The notes beneath the pieces were generated by a model that did no database searches, was not told the DNA's origin, and was given only the letters and a program-made list of their open reading frames with translations. Below, one piece after another: positions 45,644-58,876 of a stretch of DNA of 64,000 bases (positions are counted from its first letter, which is position 1; each line of letters starts with the position of its first letter). Origin of the DNA: Acorus gramineus (Eukaryota; Streptophyta; Magnoliopsida; Acorales; Acoraceae); contig JAUJYN010000021.1 of assembly GCA_030737835.1 (NCBI GenBank), positions 62,001-126,000 on the forward strand, given 5' to 3'. The translations under genes and the position numbers were made by a program.

Positions 45644-47491
45644 TGTCACACCCCAGGCGTCCCCGAGACGTGGCAAAGATAATATAATATCAGCTATCAA
45701 TACCTGAGGTCAATAAGGACACCAACAACAATACACAAGGCGGCAAAGCAAGATAATGATAACTGACTGAAAAGCGGAAGCATAATATATATCAATGTCT
45801 GTAAATCAAAAACATTATTACAGACCCGAATACACAATCAATATCCTGTGAAAGCCAAGTCTAGACCAAAGAAAATACAACCTGTGCCACATGCACGATT
45901 TACAAGGCATAAAAAATGACTCTAGGAATGTTGACAGCCTCGCACACTCCACCCGCCGGCAGTACTCTCCACACCCATAAGACCACGCCACAGGAAGCTC
46001 CAGCTCCACGCCCAACACTGCCCCTGAAAAGAAACAGTATGTGAGGGGTGAGCTACAAGCTCAGTGAGTGGCTGGAAACCAATCACCATTCTACAGTTCA
46101 ATACACAAATCAATTTTCTTTCAAGGAAAACATGGGTGGAAACCCATGGATAACTGGGTCACGCAGCGGCGCGACTAACCTCACCCCCACCCTCACTCCC
46201 GGAGGGAGTCTTTTGGGACTTATGGGGAGAGACCATACCGTCGGTCGAAGAGACCCGGATTTACTGGTCTAGAGACCATACTGTCGGTCGAAGAGACCCG
46301 GATTTACTGGTCCACTCAACACTACTGGATCATCTATATCTATATAATCGCCCATCGATGTCCTTCAACATCCATCACGAGACCAGAACCAACATCTATG
46401 GGAACGGTCGAACAACGAATGGGTCACGAGGCGACGCGTCTTCGCCTCATCCACACCCTCACTCCTGAAAGGAGACATCTTGGGACTTTGGGAAGAGACT
46501 TAGACTGCTCTACACCCTTGGTCCACCGGTAGCCTCTCCCCGCTCCGTAGCTTACCTGGTATACTCCCACGATCAGCACTGTCCGAACACATCGGAGGTA
46601 CCTACAGATGGGAGCCCTTTGTTAGAACAGCCTGTCTAACGTCGAGGCTGTACTACACGAATCCAACGAAGGGGAGAACGATTCCACGCTCGCGATATCA
46701 TTCGTTAGCCCTCTTCCGGGTAGCCTCTACCTGGTATACTCCCACAATCAGTACCCCTCCGACTGCATCGGTGGTACCTACGGATGGGAGCCCTCTGTCA
46801 GGACAGCTACAACCCGGCCTCTTCAACTCGGACAACCTTGGGAGTGAACATTCCATGTTCGCAAAGCGAACCCCATGGAAACAACTACCACTCTGGAGGA
46901 GAAGAATATGCGAGGGGTGGGCCACACACTCAGTGAATGGCACCAACTATGCATTACAATTCATATCAACCTTATATAGTTTATAGCCCCTAACACGGGA
47001 GCAACCACACAATCCAGTGGGTCGTTACATCGCCGACCCACCACACCCTCACCCTCACCCTCAAAGGGGTGACATGGGCCTTTTGGGACTGACTAGACTG
47101 CTATTCACCCTTGGTCCACCGGTAGCCTCTCCCCGCTCCGTAGCTTACCTGGTATACTCCCACGATCAGCACTGTCCGAACACATCGGAGGTACCTACAG
47201 ATGGGAGCCCTCTGTTAGGACAGCCTGTCTAACGCCAGGGCTGTACTACACGGATCCAACGAAGGGAAGAGAACAGCCTACCCACACGCATGCGATCCTC
47301 TTGGATCCGTCGACAACGCTTCCTAACATTTCTAATGTCATGAATTCTCAAGAATTCCTCTAGGGCGCATAACTAAGATGCGGGGAGACATATATTATAA
47401 CCACAAGGTTATAATATTCTCTAAGGCATGCTTACAACAATATAATCACATAATCCCATCTTGATTTAAATAAATTAAACTAAATGGGAAT

Positions 47492-50157
47492 TGTTATATA
47501 TGTGTCACTTTTAACCTTTTGGTCACCGTTGGAGCACTCTAGCAGTTTTTCAACTTTTTCTTTTTTCGATCGGAACCGGTAAAATTTTGAACTTTTGGCT
47601 ATTATGTATCATGGTGCCATTTCAAGCCACTCACTAAAATTTCATCGAATTCCGGTAACGTTTCAGAATTTCACAGTTCCGAATCGTATCCGGGTTTTGA
47701 CCAAGCGAGAAGTCATTAGATGACTTTGACCAAGTCAAGTTTGACCCTTGACGTGGTCAAAATATTTTGTTTTCTAGTGTGGTTGGGTTGACTAAAGTCA
47801 AAGTGCACCTAACCTAGCTTAACCTAATTAAATTCTAAGTGTAAGTGGTGAGTGTGTGTGTGTGGTGTGTGTGTGTGGCTTTAAGTGATGTCCACGCCCA
47901 AGAATAGTGTCCCCCCCCTATTCATCTTCTCTCTCTCAAGCTCTCTCAAAACCTCTCATCCCCTCTCTTTTTTTCCCACTTTTGATCTAGTAGAGGTGGT
48001 TAAAAAGAAAAGCCATTGAAGGAGAAAAGGAAGGTATTGTCCCGATCTACCTTTCCATGGTTTCATTTTGGATTTCCCCCTTGTGAGACCTCCTCTCATG
48101 GCAGCTTTTCTCCTCTTTTTTTAGCCCCTCTTAGGCTGAGAAGAGGTCTTGGTAGTGGTGGCTTTGGTGGTGGCAAATCGGTGCGCGAAGAGCACCCGAA
48201 GATCCCTCCTTTCCTTTCCTCCCTTGGGTAAGCTTTCCTCCCCCCTATTTCTTGTTTAGATGGCTGTCTAGGAGGTGAAATGGGGTATTCAAGGTGTGCA
48301 TGAGTGTTTGGGGTGAGGGAGGGCTGAGGGAGGCAGTGGGGTTGGCTCGGGCGCGCGTGCGGGGTCATCCGCGCGTGTGTGCGCGAGTCTACGCGTGCAG
48401 GTAGAGCAGGCGCGCGTAGTCGGGGGCGCTGGGCGAGTGCGCGCGGGCGTGCGCGCGAGCGTGCGCGCGGAGTGCTGCGCAGGGGCACAGTGCGTGCAGT
48501 GCGCGCAGGGGTGCGCGCGGGGCGCTGCGTAGGGGCGCAGTGCGTGTGGTTAGGCGCGGGCTGGATGCGCGGTGCGCGCGGGCGCGCGCGTAGGCGTGCG
48601 CATGAGCGTGCGGCGTGTCTGGGCGAGCGGGCAGAGGCGTGGCAGCGCGCCTGGGCGGGCGGGCTGGGACGCGACAGTGCGCCCGGGGCGCGAGTGTGCG
48701 TGCGTGCGTGCGCACCCGTGCGTGCGCGTGCGGGTGGCCGTGCGCATGGCTGCCCGGGGGTGCGGGAGTGTGTCGGGGCACTCGGACTCGCGTGCGTACG
48801 GGCCCGTATGCATGCTTGTCTGAGTGTTGGGTATTTCTAGCGTATTTCTTGTGTATTTGTGTATTTTACTCACCATTTTGGTTTCCCATGTCTTGCAGAT
48901 CTTGACGGGCGGTCACGCAACGACCCGGGTATTGGTGAGTGGGACAATCCAACCCAGTAGGGAGGCGTTCGATGCACGTAGGCGTGCATTGCCCTCCCCT
49001 GGGGCACCATAGTTGCATATTAGCTATTATTAAATATAAACTGTGCTATGCATGATCATTATGTTGCATCGATGCCCCCTTAGACTTTGTATGCTAGGGA
49101 TATGCACCCTTATATTATGTATGAGACCTACGCATCCTGATACCATGTTATCATGCTAGGAAATCCTCGACCTACGCATGTTTCCCATTTAGTTTAATTT
49201 ATTTAAATCAAATGCGAGCTTATGGTTATTAGCATGCCTTAGAGAATATTATAACCTCGTGGTTATAATATATGTTTCCCCGCATCTTAGTTATGCACCC
49301 TGGAGGAATTCTGAAGAATTCATGACATTTGTAGAGTTGCAATCGGTGTCGGCGGATCCAAGAGGATCGTATCCATGTGGGTAGGCTGTTTCTCTTCCCT
49401 TCGTTGGATCCGTGTAGGGACTCCTCAGCGTTAGACAGGCTGTCCTGACAGAGGGCTCCCATCTGTAGGTACCTCTGATGCGTCGGACTGTGCTGATCGT
49501 GGGAGTAGACCAGGCAGCTACGGAGTGGAGGAGAGGCTATCGGTGGACCAAGGGTGATTAACAGCCTAGTCAGTCCCAAAAGACCATGTCACCAGCTTGA
49601 GGGTGAGGGTGTGGTGGGTATGTAGCGACCCACTGGATTGTGTAGTTACTGCCACTTAGAGGCTATAAATTATTTAAGGTTAATATGAATTGTGATGCAT
49701 GGGTTGTGCTATTTAGTGAGCGTGTGGCTCACCCCTCGCATATATTTTTCTCCAGTTATATCTGAGTCGGATCTGAAGGAGGAGCTCCCCAAGGCACATC
49801 AGCAGTAGCGGAGCAGCGTCATGCTCCGAGTGTGAGAGGCCATTCAGCATCCCCCCCCTTTTGATTGTATGTATTGTATTCCGTGCTTGGGCACATGTTT
49901 GTATTATATTTGGATGTCGTTGTATATATATTGGCTCTCACAGGACAGTTGATTATGTATCGAGTCTGTAATATGTCTTTGAATTACAGATTCAGTCTTT
50001 AGCTTCCGCTATTTGTGTATATATTATGTCAGCCTCATTGTTGTCTGTATTGTCATTGTTGATGTTGTTTAGAGTATATTATGGACCTCCTGTTTAGACT
50101 GCTGATATCATATATACCATTGCCGCGCCTCGGGGACGGCCGCCCTGGGGTGTGATA
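47492..50157 (+). mobile_element. Solo LTR, plus strand, ~2.67 kb
   Basis: TGTTATATATGTGTCAC to GGGGTGTGATA (the final CA is mutated to TA). Flanks are GGAAT (47487-47491) and GGAAC (50158-50162); the uninterrupted sister LTR reads GGAAC here (39731-39740), so the left copy has mutated. Putative exons at 48899-48934 and from 49756 to TAG at 49806. The cassette site holds only the perfect hairpin ATAACCTCGTGGTTAT (49251-49266). Confidence 0.88.
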
Positions 50158-51030
50158 GGAACATGCATAGGTCGAGGCTTTCTTAGCATGAAAACATGGT
50201 ATCAGGATGCATAGGCCTCTATCCTCAACATTAGGGTACATATCCCTAGCATACAAGTCTAAGGTGGCATGGATACATCATATTGATCATGCATAGATCA
50301 AGGCTTTTAAGTACAGGACATGGTGTCCAGGCATGTACGGGCCTCTATACACGATACATGGATGTATATCCCTAGCATGCAAATTTCTACATATTAGTAA
50401 GGGGGCCCCATCGATGCGCGACGCGCGTCTACGCGGGTCGAGCGCATCCCTAGAGAGGGGGGGGGGGGAGATTGGAATCGAACCACTCACCTTACGACCC
50501 GGGACCTCGCGCATCCCATCCGACGAGATCTGCAAGGTAGGGGCATCCAACTGGTGAGAAACAACACAATTTACACAAGGAAAACATTAGAAATACCCAA
50601 TACTCGGACAAGCATGCATACGGGCTCGCACGCATGCGAGCACGCACGTACGCATGCGAGTCCGAGTGCCCCGACACCTACCCGAACCCTCGGGCAGCCA
50701 CACGCATGGCCCCCCGCACGTGCATGCACGAATGCGCACGCACGCACGCACCCCAGCACCCTCGGCGCACTGCCGTGTGCCAGCCCGCGCGCCCAGACGC
50801 GCTGCCGCGCGCACGCGCACGCTCGCGCGCGCACCTCGCGTCCAGCCCATGCGCCCCCGCGCAGCACCCCGCGCACGCCCCAGCACGCGCACCCACGCGC
50901 ACGCACGCACGCGTGCGCACTGTTCCCCAGCCCCACGCCCAGGCGCACTGCACCGCGCGCGCGCACGCTCGCGTGCACGCCCGCTCGCACTCCCGCGCGC
51001 ACCCCCGCTCGCGTCAGCACCCGCGCGCCG

Positions 51031-54000
51031 TGTCACGCCCCGGGGCGGCCAACCCCGGAACGCGGCAAATGTATATATATCATATCAAATCAGAAGCCTA
51101 CACAGGAGGTCAATAATATATATCATACACAGACAACTAGAATGACACACATGCAACAAAAGGGACTGACATGATATATACACCAAATGCGGAAGCAAAA
51201 GACTGAATCTGTGAATAAACATTCTACAGACTCGATACTCAATCATACGTCCTGTGAGAGCCAATATACACAAATATACAACTGAACATATACCAACACG
51301 TGCCAAGCACGGAAATAAAATACATACAGCCAAGGAAAGGGATGCTGACAGCCTCTGGTACTCGCGGACGTAGCGCTGCTCCGCTACTGAAGAAATCCCT
51401 CGGAAAGCTCCAACTGCTGCTCCGGCTCCAGCTCAGGCTCAGTGGCAACTGGGGAAAAACATATGCGAGGGGTGAGCCACACGCTCAGTGAACGGCACAA
51501 CCCATGCATCACAGACAATATTGACCACAACATATTAATCCATTCTAACCCACAATTTTTCCATAATCCAGATCATACCCTCACCCTTACCCCTCAACAA
51601 GGGACTCAGGATATTGGGACTTACAATCATTCACAAACAAAACCAGCGGGTCGCTCATCGCCAACCCACTTCACCCTCACCCTCACCTTTCCAAAGGTGA
51701 CATAGGATTTTGGGACTGATAATCATCCATTCACATATCCAGTAGGTCGCTCATCGCCAACCCACTACACCCTCACCCTCACCCTACCACGGGTGACATA
51801 GGATTTTGGGACTGACTAGGCTGTTGGTCACCCTTGGTCCACCGATAGTCCCTCCCTCCACTCCGTAGGCCGCCTGGTCTACTCCCACATTCAGCACAGT
51901 CCGAAACCAAATCAGGAGGTGCCTACTAATGGGAGCCCTCTGTCAGGAAGGCCCTGTCTAACGCTGGGGGTAGCCTCCACCGGATCCAACGCAGGGAACA
52001 GAACAGCCTATCCATACGCATATGATCCACTCGGATCCGCCGACTACACGCCTCAACAATTCTAATGTCATGAACTCTTCAGAGTTCCTCCAGCGCGCAT
52101 AACCAAGATGCGGGGAAACAAGTACAATCAAAAGCAGTGTTGGAATATCACTGGGGGAAAGAAACTCGGGAGGGCGGCGTGAGTTCCCGATACAGGGTAC
52201 CCCGACAACCAAACAAGGAACACGGAGTACCCTAACACGGGTCTCACCGCTGTCCTCGCAAGGTCCCTCCCCTATAATATTCACTACTCATGCTAATAAT
52301 CATACCAAACATACAACTCTAACGTTCTGAATTCCTCAGAACCCACCAGGGCGCATAACTACGATGCGGGGAACATGCATAAGGTTATAACAGGGTGGAA
52401 TATCATTGGGGGAAAGAAACTCGGGAGGGCAGCGTGAGTTCCCATTATAGGACACCCCGACAACCAAACAAGGAACACGGTGTACCCTAACCCGGGTCTC
52501 ACCGCTGTCCTCGCAAGGCCCCTCCCCTATAATATTCACTATAACATGCAATTTAACAAATACTAGCATTTAATTTAATAAATAAACTAGTAGGGTGTCA
52601 TGCATCGGTCGGGCTTCCTAACATGGAACCAGGGGACATGCTGCATGGCTCATACACATATCCTAAGGGTGCAAGTCCCTAACATGCAAAGACTAGGGTA
52701 GCATGCATACTACACATGAATCATACAAGCATGGATTACATATTATTGCAGGTTAATATTTATCCATGACGCCCCAGGAGAGGTCGGTATACGTCCAAGT
52801 GCGTATAATACCTCTCTACTGGGTTGGATTGTCCCACTCACCGGAACTCGGGTCGACGCGCGACCGTCCGTCGAGATCTGCAAGACAGGGTATTATTTGG
52901 TAAGTATAAATCCACAATTATTATCAAATACACAAATAAATACCCCAAAACCCACAACAAACACCTAACACTCGGGCAAACGTGCACACGACCCGCACGC
53001 ACGCTAGCCCGAGTACTCCGGCAACCACCCGCACGGCCACCCGACCGCCCGGGCGCACCGCCGCGCCTCGGCCCGCGCACCCCGCACGCTTCGCGCCGGC
53101 CCGCGAGCACCCCGCGCGCCCCCGCGCGCACCCCGCGCGCACCTCCGCCACCTTGCCGCACCTCGCGCGCACCTCGCACGCACCTCCGCCACCTCGCCGC
53201 ACCTCGCGCGCACCTCGCACGCACCTCCGGCACCTCGCCGCACCTCGCGCGCACCTCGCACGCACCTCCGCCACCTCGCCGCACCTCGCGCGCACCTCGC
53301 ACGCACCTCCGGGCGCACGCCCGCGCGCGCACGCTCGCGCGCACGCACGCGCGCACGCCCAGCCGGCCCCCTGCGCTCGCTGCCAGCACTGCCAGCCCGT
53401 CCCGCGCGCCCAGCACCTCCGCGCGCGCCCAGACCAGCGCCCAGACCAGCCCCTCGCGTCGGACCCGCGTGACCAGCTCCTCGCGCACCAGCCGCCCAGC
53501 TCGCCCAGCATCGGCCTCTGCTCGCCCAGCACCGGCCTCTGCTCGCCCAGCACCGGCCAGCACCCTGCACCAGGCCCGCGTGCCCTCGCGCGCACGCCGC
53601 GCGTACGCGCGCCCGCGCACGCACGCGCGCCTGCCCGCGCGCACCCGACCTGGCGCCGCCTGGGCTGCTGCTGCTGCTGCTTGCGTCCGAGACAGGGCCC
53701 CAGCCTGCCGAGCGCCTCCAACCACCTCTCCCACTGCCGCCGACCACCTCCAACCGCCTCCGACCACCCTCCGACGACCCCCACTGCCACCAACCACCTC
53801 CCAAACACAAAAACCCCTCCCTAGCATTCATCTAAGCAAGAAAAAAGAGGGAAAGAAGGCTTACCGAGGGGAGGAAGAGGCGTCCGGTGGATCTCCACGC
53901 GCCGAAACCCTTCCCAAAAGCCTTCTCACGCCCCGATCTAGCTTGTCCCTCGGAATGGGCCAAATCAGAGGACGAAAAGGGGAGGTCGGGGAGGCTAAAG

Positions 54001-54451
54001 TCGTCGGAATCGGGTTTTGAAGACACCGGAGTGTAGATCGGGACCCGATCTACACTTCCCGTGCTTTAGGTTTTTGATTTTGAGGGGTCTAGGGGGCTCA
54101 AACGGACGAAAAACGGAGAAGGGGAGAGGGGAAATTCACGTCGGGAAGACGATGAATAGTACCCCGGAAATTAGATTTCTTTTATATAGCACGCGACTTA
54201 AAAACCCGGATACGCCCCGGAACTGTGAAATTTTTACAAACGATGCCAGAATCCGATGAAACTTTCATGAGAGGTCTAAAATGGCGCCAGGACACCAAAT
54301 ATGCAGTCAGATTCCCAATCGGAATCCTCTAGCTCAGACGATAGCTAACATTCTGAAATTATGCGGTTCCGACCAAAAACCCTAAAAATTTTTAAAACTG
54401 CCAGGACGCTCTAACGGTTACCAGCAGGTTAAAAGTGACACATATATAACA
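51031..54451 (-). mobile_element. Solo LTR, minus strand, ~3.42 kb, TSD CGCCG
   Basis: On plus it runs from TGTCACGCCCCGGGGCGGCC to CATATATAACA, with perfect CGCCG duplications at 51026-51030 and 54452-54456. It is the closest relative of the element 21617-30871. On minus: TATATAAAAG box near 54185, four 41-bp minisatellite units (53140-53303), exon-like 52842-52877 and 51384-51448, two cassettes (about 52140-52280 and 52390-52545), and three G-rich/hairpin blocks (51570-51800). It landed in the host LTR's GC-rich array. Confidence 0.92.
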
Positions 54452-55520
54452 CGCCGACTCCGCGCGCACCCACGCACTCGCGCGCACGCACCAGCGCGCG
54501 TCTGGGCGCCCGACTGCGCCAGCCAGCGCTCGCCTGCGCGTGCACGCGCGCAGACTGCCCCCAACGCGCGCCCACTTTGCCCTAACCCCTTTTTAACCCT
54601 CCCCAACCCCTCACACACATCATAACCCATATGCATAGCATTCAAGACTTCCCCAACAGCCCCTTAAGCCATGAAAACCAAGAAAAGAAGGGGAGGAGCT
54701 CACCTTGGAGGGGGAACGAAAGGGGGAGGTTCGGGGGCCCTCGACGCACCCGCGACCACCTCAACCACCACCACCCCTACCACCACCTCCTCAGCCCTCC
54801 CTCAGCCTCCTCCTTGGCTGAAAAACAGGGGGGATGGATCATGATATGAGAGCTTGAGAGAAGAGAAGATCAACAACACCACAACAAAACCTACACATGC
54901 TTCTTCACCTTCTCCTTCACTTCTCTTTGAAACATTAAATCAAACACCTAGGGGGGGCTTGTGAAAGAGAGAAAGAGAGGCCAGCAGAGGTTGACGTGGG
55001 GAGAGGATGAGAGAGAGAGGAGATATTTATGCTACAAATATCTAAAGAGGGGGGAAATGACCTAGTCGCCCTTTGACTAGAAATTCTGCGCATGCTTCAC
55101 TGGAACAGCCATAACTTCCTCAATATAGCTCCGAATTGCACAATTCCAAGTCCGTTGGAAAGCCAAGAGGATTATCTACAACTTTCATGTTTATGCCAAG
55201 ATCAAATAATCCCTCTAGCTAATCCGAAATTAGAGCTAAACATAGAACAGGGCTGCTGCCAGAATTTCCCTCCCCGCGGTATACTTGGAAAAATACCCAT
55301 AACTTTTACTACAAGAATCCAGTTGATCTAATTCCACTTCTGTGCGAAAGCTAACTCAAAACTGGACATCTCATAATAAAATCATAATTAAACCTCTTCA
55401 TCTTGGATTTTAACAAAATCAAATCCAAATACCAAATCAGGAATACATAACTTCTAAGAAAAAAAAAAATTATGTACCCAAATTTTCAATCAGAGTGCTC
55501 CAAATGACACAAGCACAACA

Positions 55521-56148
55521 AAATATCTCTCTGTACTTCAATTCTCTTCTCTATATGTTTGTGCTCTTTGTTTATGTATTCTTATATTCCACTTAATTTA
55601 CAACATATTAAAATTATACCTGACTGCACATATTAAAATTGTTTGTGCTCTTTGTTTATGTATTCTCTTCCCTATATTTTTTTTTAAATTTAATGAGATT
55701 TGGGGATTATGTAATATGGATTATTTTTATTGATTTTAATTAATTTGTTTGAGAATGTTATATATTAAATTTATAAAATATATTATCTATTTAAAATCTT
55801 AAGATAATAATAAGATAAGAATCTTGATTTAGGTTAAAAATGGATTTTAATAAACGTGTAAGGGTAAAAACATACAAAAAAGTTACATACATGATTGACA
55901 AGTTGAAAACACTCGTGGTTAGTATAATAGATAGATGCCTCCATTGCCATCCAGCAGCTATATACCTAGTATATACCTCGTTAATTTTTGTTATACATTT
56001 ACTAAAAATTGGCACTTTCAATTCGCTATGGAGTGAACACTTTTGCAGCAAAGCATACCTTTTAGATGGTATTTATTATTTTTTTAAAATCAAAACATGT
56101 GCGGAATGTGAGTGGGATTATCCTTAATATTATTCTTTTTTGAAGTAT
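55521..56148. other. End of the copia LTR, then unassigned AT-rich DNA
   Basis: 55526 to about 55600 continues the copia 3' LTR. A 27-bp word beginning TGTTTGTGCTCTTTGTTTAT occurs at about 55557 and 55642. The rest is AT-rich. The 95-codon frame at 55840-56127 has no motif I know. Confidence 0.45.
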
Positions 56149-56800
56149 TGTGGGTGCCAATTTTCTGGCCCACCAAAGCGGGTCATATCTGGGTAGCCCA
56201 ATACCCGACTGCACGGATCTGTGGCCCAATTGATTCGAACCTGACGAGACCTGGCCCACCGGCCCACTCAGATCCGACAGCAGCATCCCAAGTTAGCATA
56301 TTTTTAATGAATATTCCAGCAAGGATTATCGGCAGGGATTTCCTTAATCTCCCAGATATACTCATTTGATTTGGAATTATCACCATTTATTTCTCAAATC
56401 ACAATCATATATCGCATATTCAAAATAATCATTGACTAATCCCTAAAATCCCAACAAAATATATATCTTTGACCAGGATAAGCCAATAATTAATCAGCAA
56501 ATCCCAAAGATATATATTTTGTTCCCTAGGAATTACGGATCTCCCCTCATTTGTCTGATGATGAGGATATGGCCACAGACTCTACGGCAACCCAAAATAA
56601 CATTATAAATAGGGAGCTAATTCTTTCTATGAAGCTATGTGAAACCTTTTTTTCAGTAACCCTAAATGGCCATCATTATTGACTTGAACGTCGAAAGGTC
56701 TTTCGTAGGTCCCCACCTCCCTGTGTCTTTGAAGAACAAGAGGAAGGTTCACTGGAAGCGAGTGCCAGAAGTGGAGCGGAAGGAAGCGAGAGTGGAGAGA
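56149..56800 (+). repeat. Tat-lineage LTR, interrupted on its right
   Basis: It starts TGTGGGTGCCAATTTTCTGG. TATAAATAGGGAG at 56604, then ATTGACTTGAACGTCGAAAG, parallel to the LTR at 20292. There is no purine tract upstream, so it is a solo or 5' LTR. It is cut at 56801 by a giant LTR of the TGTCACGCC family; the remainder would lie beyond the window. Confidence 0.7.
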
Positions 56801-56831
56801 TGTCACGCCCCAAGAGCGGCCATCCCCAAGG
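56801..56831 (-). repeat. 31-bp stub of a giant LTR, rest beyond the window
   Basis: TGTCACGCCCCAAGAGCGGC and 11 more bases match the 3' end (read on minus) of the giant LTR family. Another LTR inserted 31 bp from its edge. Confidence 0.7.
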
Positions 56832-58876
56832 TGTTAAGTTTGTGTCATTTTGGAATTTATAATGTGGGTGTTATTATTATTATTATTATTTTGGTGATTG
56901 TTCCCCGTAGTTGAATGATTTATCAGTGTTTTCTTTGGTTTGTTAATTGCCTTGGCACAATTGGAAATGTTTATTTTTTTTGGGGTTTTCAGTTCCGATT
57001 GGTATCCGGATTTTCATTTGTTACTGGTTGGTGGTGGATTAGCTATGGATAATTATAACCCTTTTGGTGTGATAGGGACACCTTAGGTGAGCTTAAGAAG
57101 TCTCACCTCCCCATTGGTTATTTTTTTTTCCTTTTATTGAATAGTTGGGTAAGCTTAGCTTAAGTTCACCTCCCTTATTAGCTTCACCACTATATAAACC
57201 CCCCCTTCAAGTGACTTTATCTCACTAAAACCCTCATTTTCTACTACTCTTTCTCTCTCTTTTGTGGCTGTCTCAGCTGATCCTTGTTGAGAGGGTTTGG
57301 TAGGTGTTTGTGAAATCATTTTTTTTGGTGGATCATTGTTGGGGGAAATGTGTGGGTTGTTCAGGTATGTTGAATAGCTTGTGTATGCTTGTATTAAGTT
57401 ACTCTCCCTTCCTAACCCTTCCTTCCCATCTCTGTTTGCTCTGTTTTTGTGTTGATCAGCTGTGGTTAGTTGTGGAGAAAGTGATTATGGTGATGGGAGA
57501 CTTGTTTAATGCTTAAAGAGGTATGGCAGATCTCTGTCTTCTTGAAATCCTTGTAATACTAGTACCTAGAGTCATATTCTGAGGTTCAGGTCTTCATGTT
57601 CCATGATCATGCTGATGTCTAGATTCTATGCATGAAATTTGGGGTTAAAATGTTATCTGTGTTTGAAGTTATGAGTCAATCTCTAAGGATTGTCCAGATT
57701 CGCGTGTGACATGACCAGCTTCTGAAACTAATTTATTTCTAGCAGTTAGAAGCTTAATTAGACTCCGATGTCTTCATGGATTATGATCCTCACATGTGAA
57801 TGAATGGGTTTAAATTATTTCAGAATTTTTGGGCGTGTACTTGGTGCTGGAGTGAAGAAAGTTCATGGATGTTTGGGGGTAGACAAGCCAGTTCTGGTAT
57901 GTGTGAGTTTTTATGCTATTATGCATGCTGTGATCTATATCTGGAGTTGGTACCTTGACGATATATGCTTGTTTATGTGTTAGGAGTTATCATATTCAAT
58001 TTTAGCACCATTGGTTGTAGGATCTATAAGTTATCGATTTTCTTGCAAGTTTGTGCTGTGGTGGGAGTGTGTCGTGCTCTTCCCACTCCCGCCCTGCTCG
58101 GTATCCCACATCAACTCCTCGTGGATTGAGCGAGTGACGATTTGGTATTGGTGAGTGGTCCGACCCATGCAATAGAAGTAATAATAGCATGCTTGTTAGG
58201 CACTATAGTGTATTTTATGCAATGGGATGATATTATAGAGAACTTTTGGGTTGTATTGCTTGTATATGATGATGGATGTGCTATGTAGGATTAAATACCA
58301 TGTTCTAGGATCATTTGTACATACTTATTGATATGCTCCTTCGAGTTAGCTATAATTCTTGCCTCTACTTGTCCTTACACCCTGTTTGCACGTTTGGTGG
58401 GTGCTTAATTACCTCATGCTCATAGTAATTACTTTATACTCTGTTTTTTTTAAGATAGATGGGTGTATGACTAGTTTATAAGGTCATAATTAACATTAGT
58501 AAGTGTGGAGTGTATCACCCCAACGTCATCGTGCGTTGAAGCTACCCAGCGTCGGAGCTACCCTATGAGGTGCCTCCCCGTGACTGGTACCGACGTGGGC
58601 AGGCTGCCAGGGAGAGGGCTACCTGGGAGAGGGCTACCGGATGACGTGGAGTGATTGTGGAGTATTTGTTGACAATTTGTTGTAAGTGTTGGCTATGTAT
58701 TATCTTCATTGTGTGGTGGTTGACTATTCACTGAGCTTTTAGCTCATCCCTCATTTTCCCTTGTTTCTCTCCAGTGGAGGAAGAATAGGTCACAAAGGCG
58801 GAGCTCCCATGAGGTGTTTCTTGGCTGCCTATGTTACGTCCGTCTTTTGAGATTAGCGTGTGAGGTTGTCGGCAGT
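56832..58876 (+). mobile_element. Giant-LTR relative, plus strand, left 2 kb
   Basis: It starts TGTTAAGTTTGTGTCATTTTGG. Good TATA box (TATATAAA, 57191-57198) and a CT-rich leader. It keeps the GTGAGTGG donor (58151) and a divergent acceptor block (TTCACTGAGCTTTTAGCTCA, about 58728-58747, then TTCTCTCCAG). The exon 3 frame is cut to VEEE and a stop. No GC minisatellite. It is broken at 58876 by the minus-strand element, which should have duplicated GCAGT (58872-58876); the partner is outside the window. Confidence 0.75.

Larger units (their letters stand above)
45644..55520 (-). mobile_element. Giant solo LTR, minus strand, TSD AAATA, carrying two further solo LTRs
   Basis: On plus it runs from TGTCACACCCCAGGCGTCCC to AAGCACAACA, flanked by AAATA at 45639-45643 and 55521-55525. 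Without the guests (47492-50157 and 51031-54451) it is about 3.8 kb and is a close relative of 35035-41619. It has two copies of the acceptor block on minus (near 46045 and 46925), a 16-bp hairpin at 47397-47412, and the 39-nt exon-like unit near 50490-50530. Confidence 0.9.

Noticed and set aside
55840-56127. 95-codon frame upstream of the Tat LTR
   Set aside because: No homology recognised, overlaps an antisense frame of similar length.
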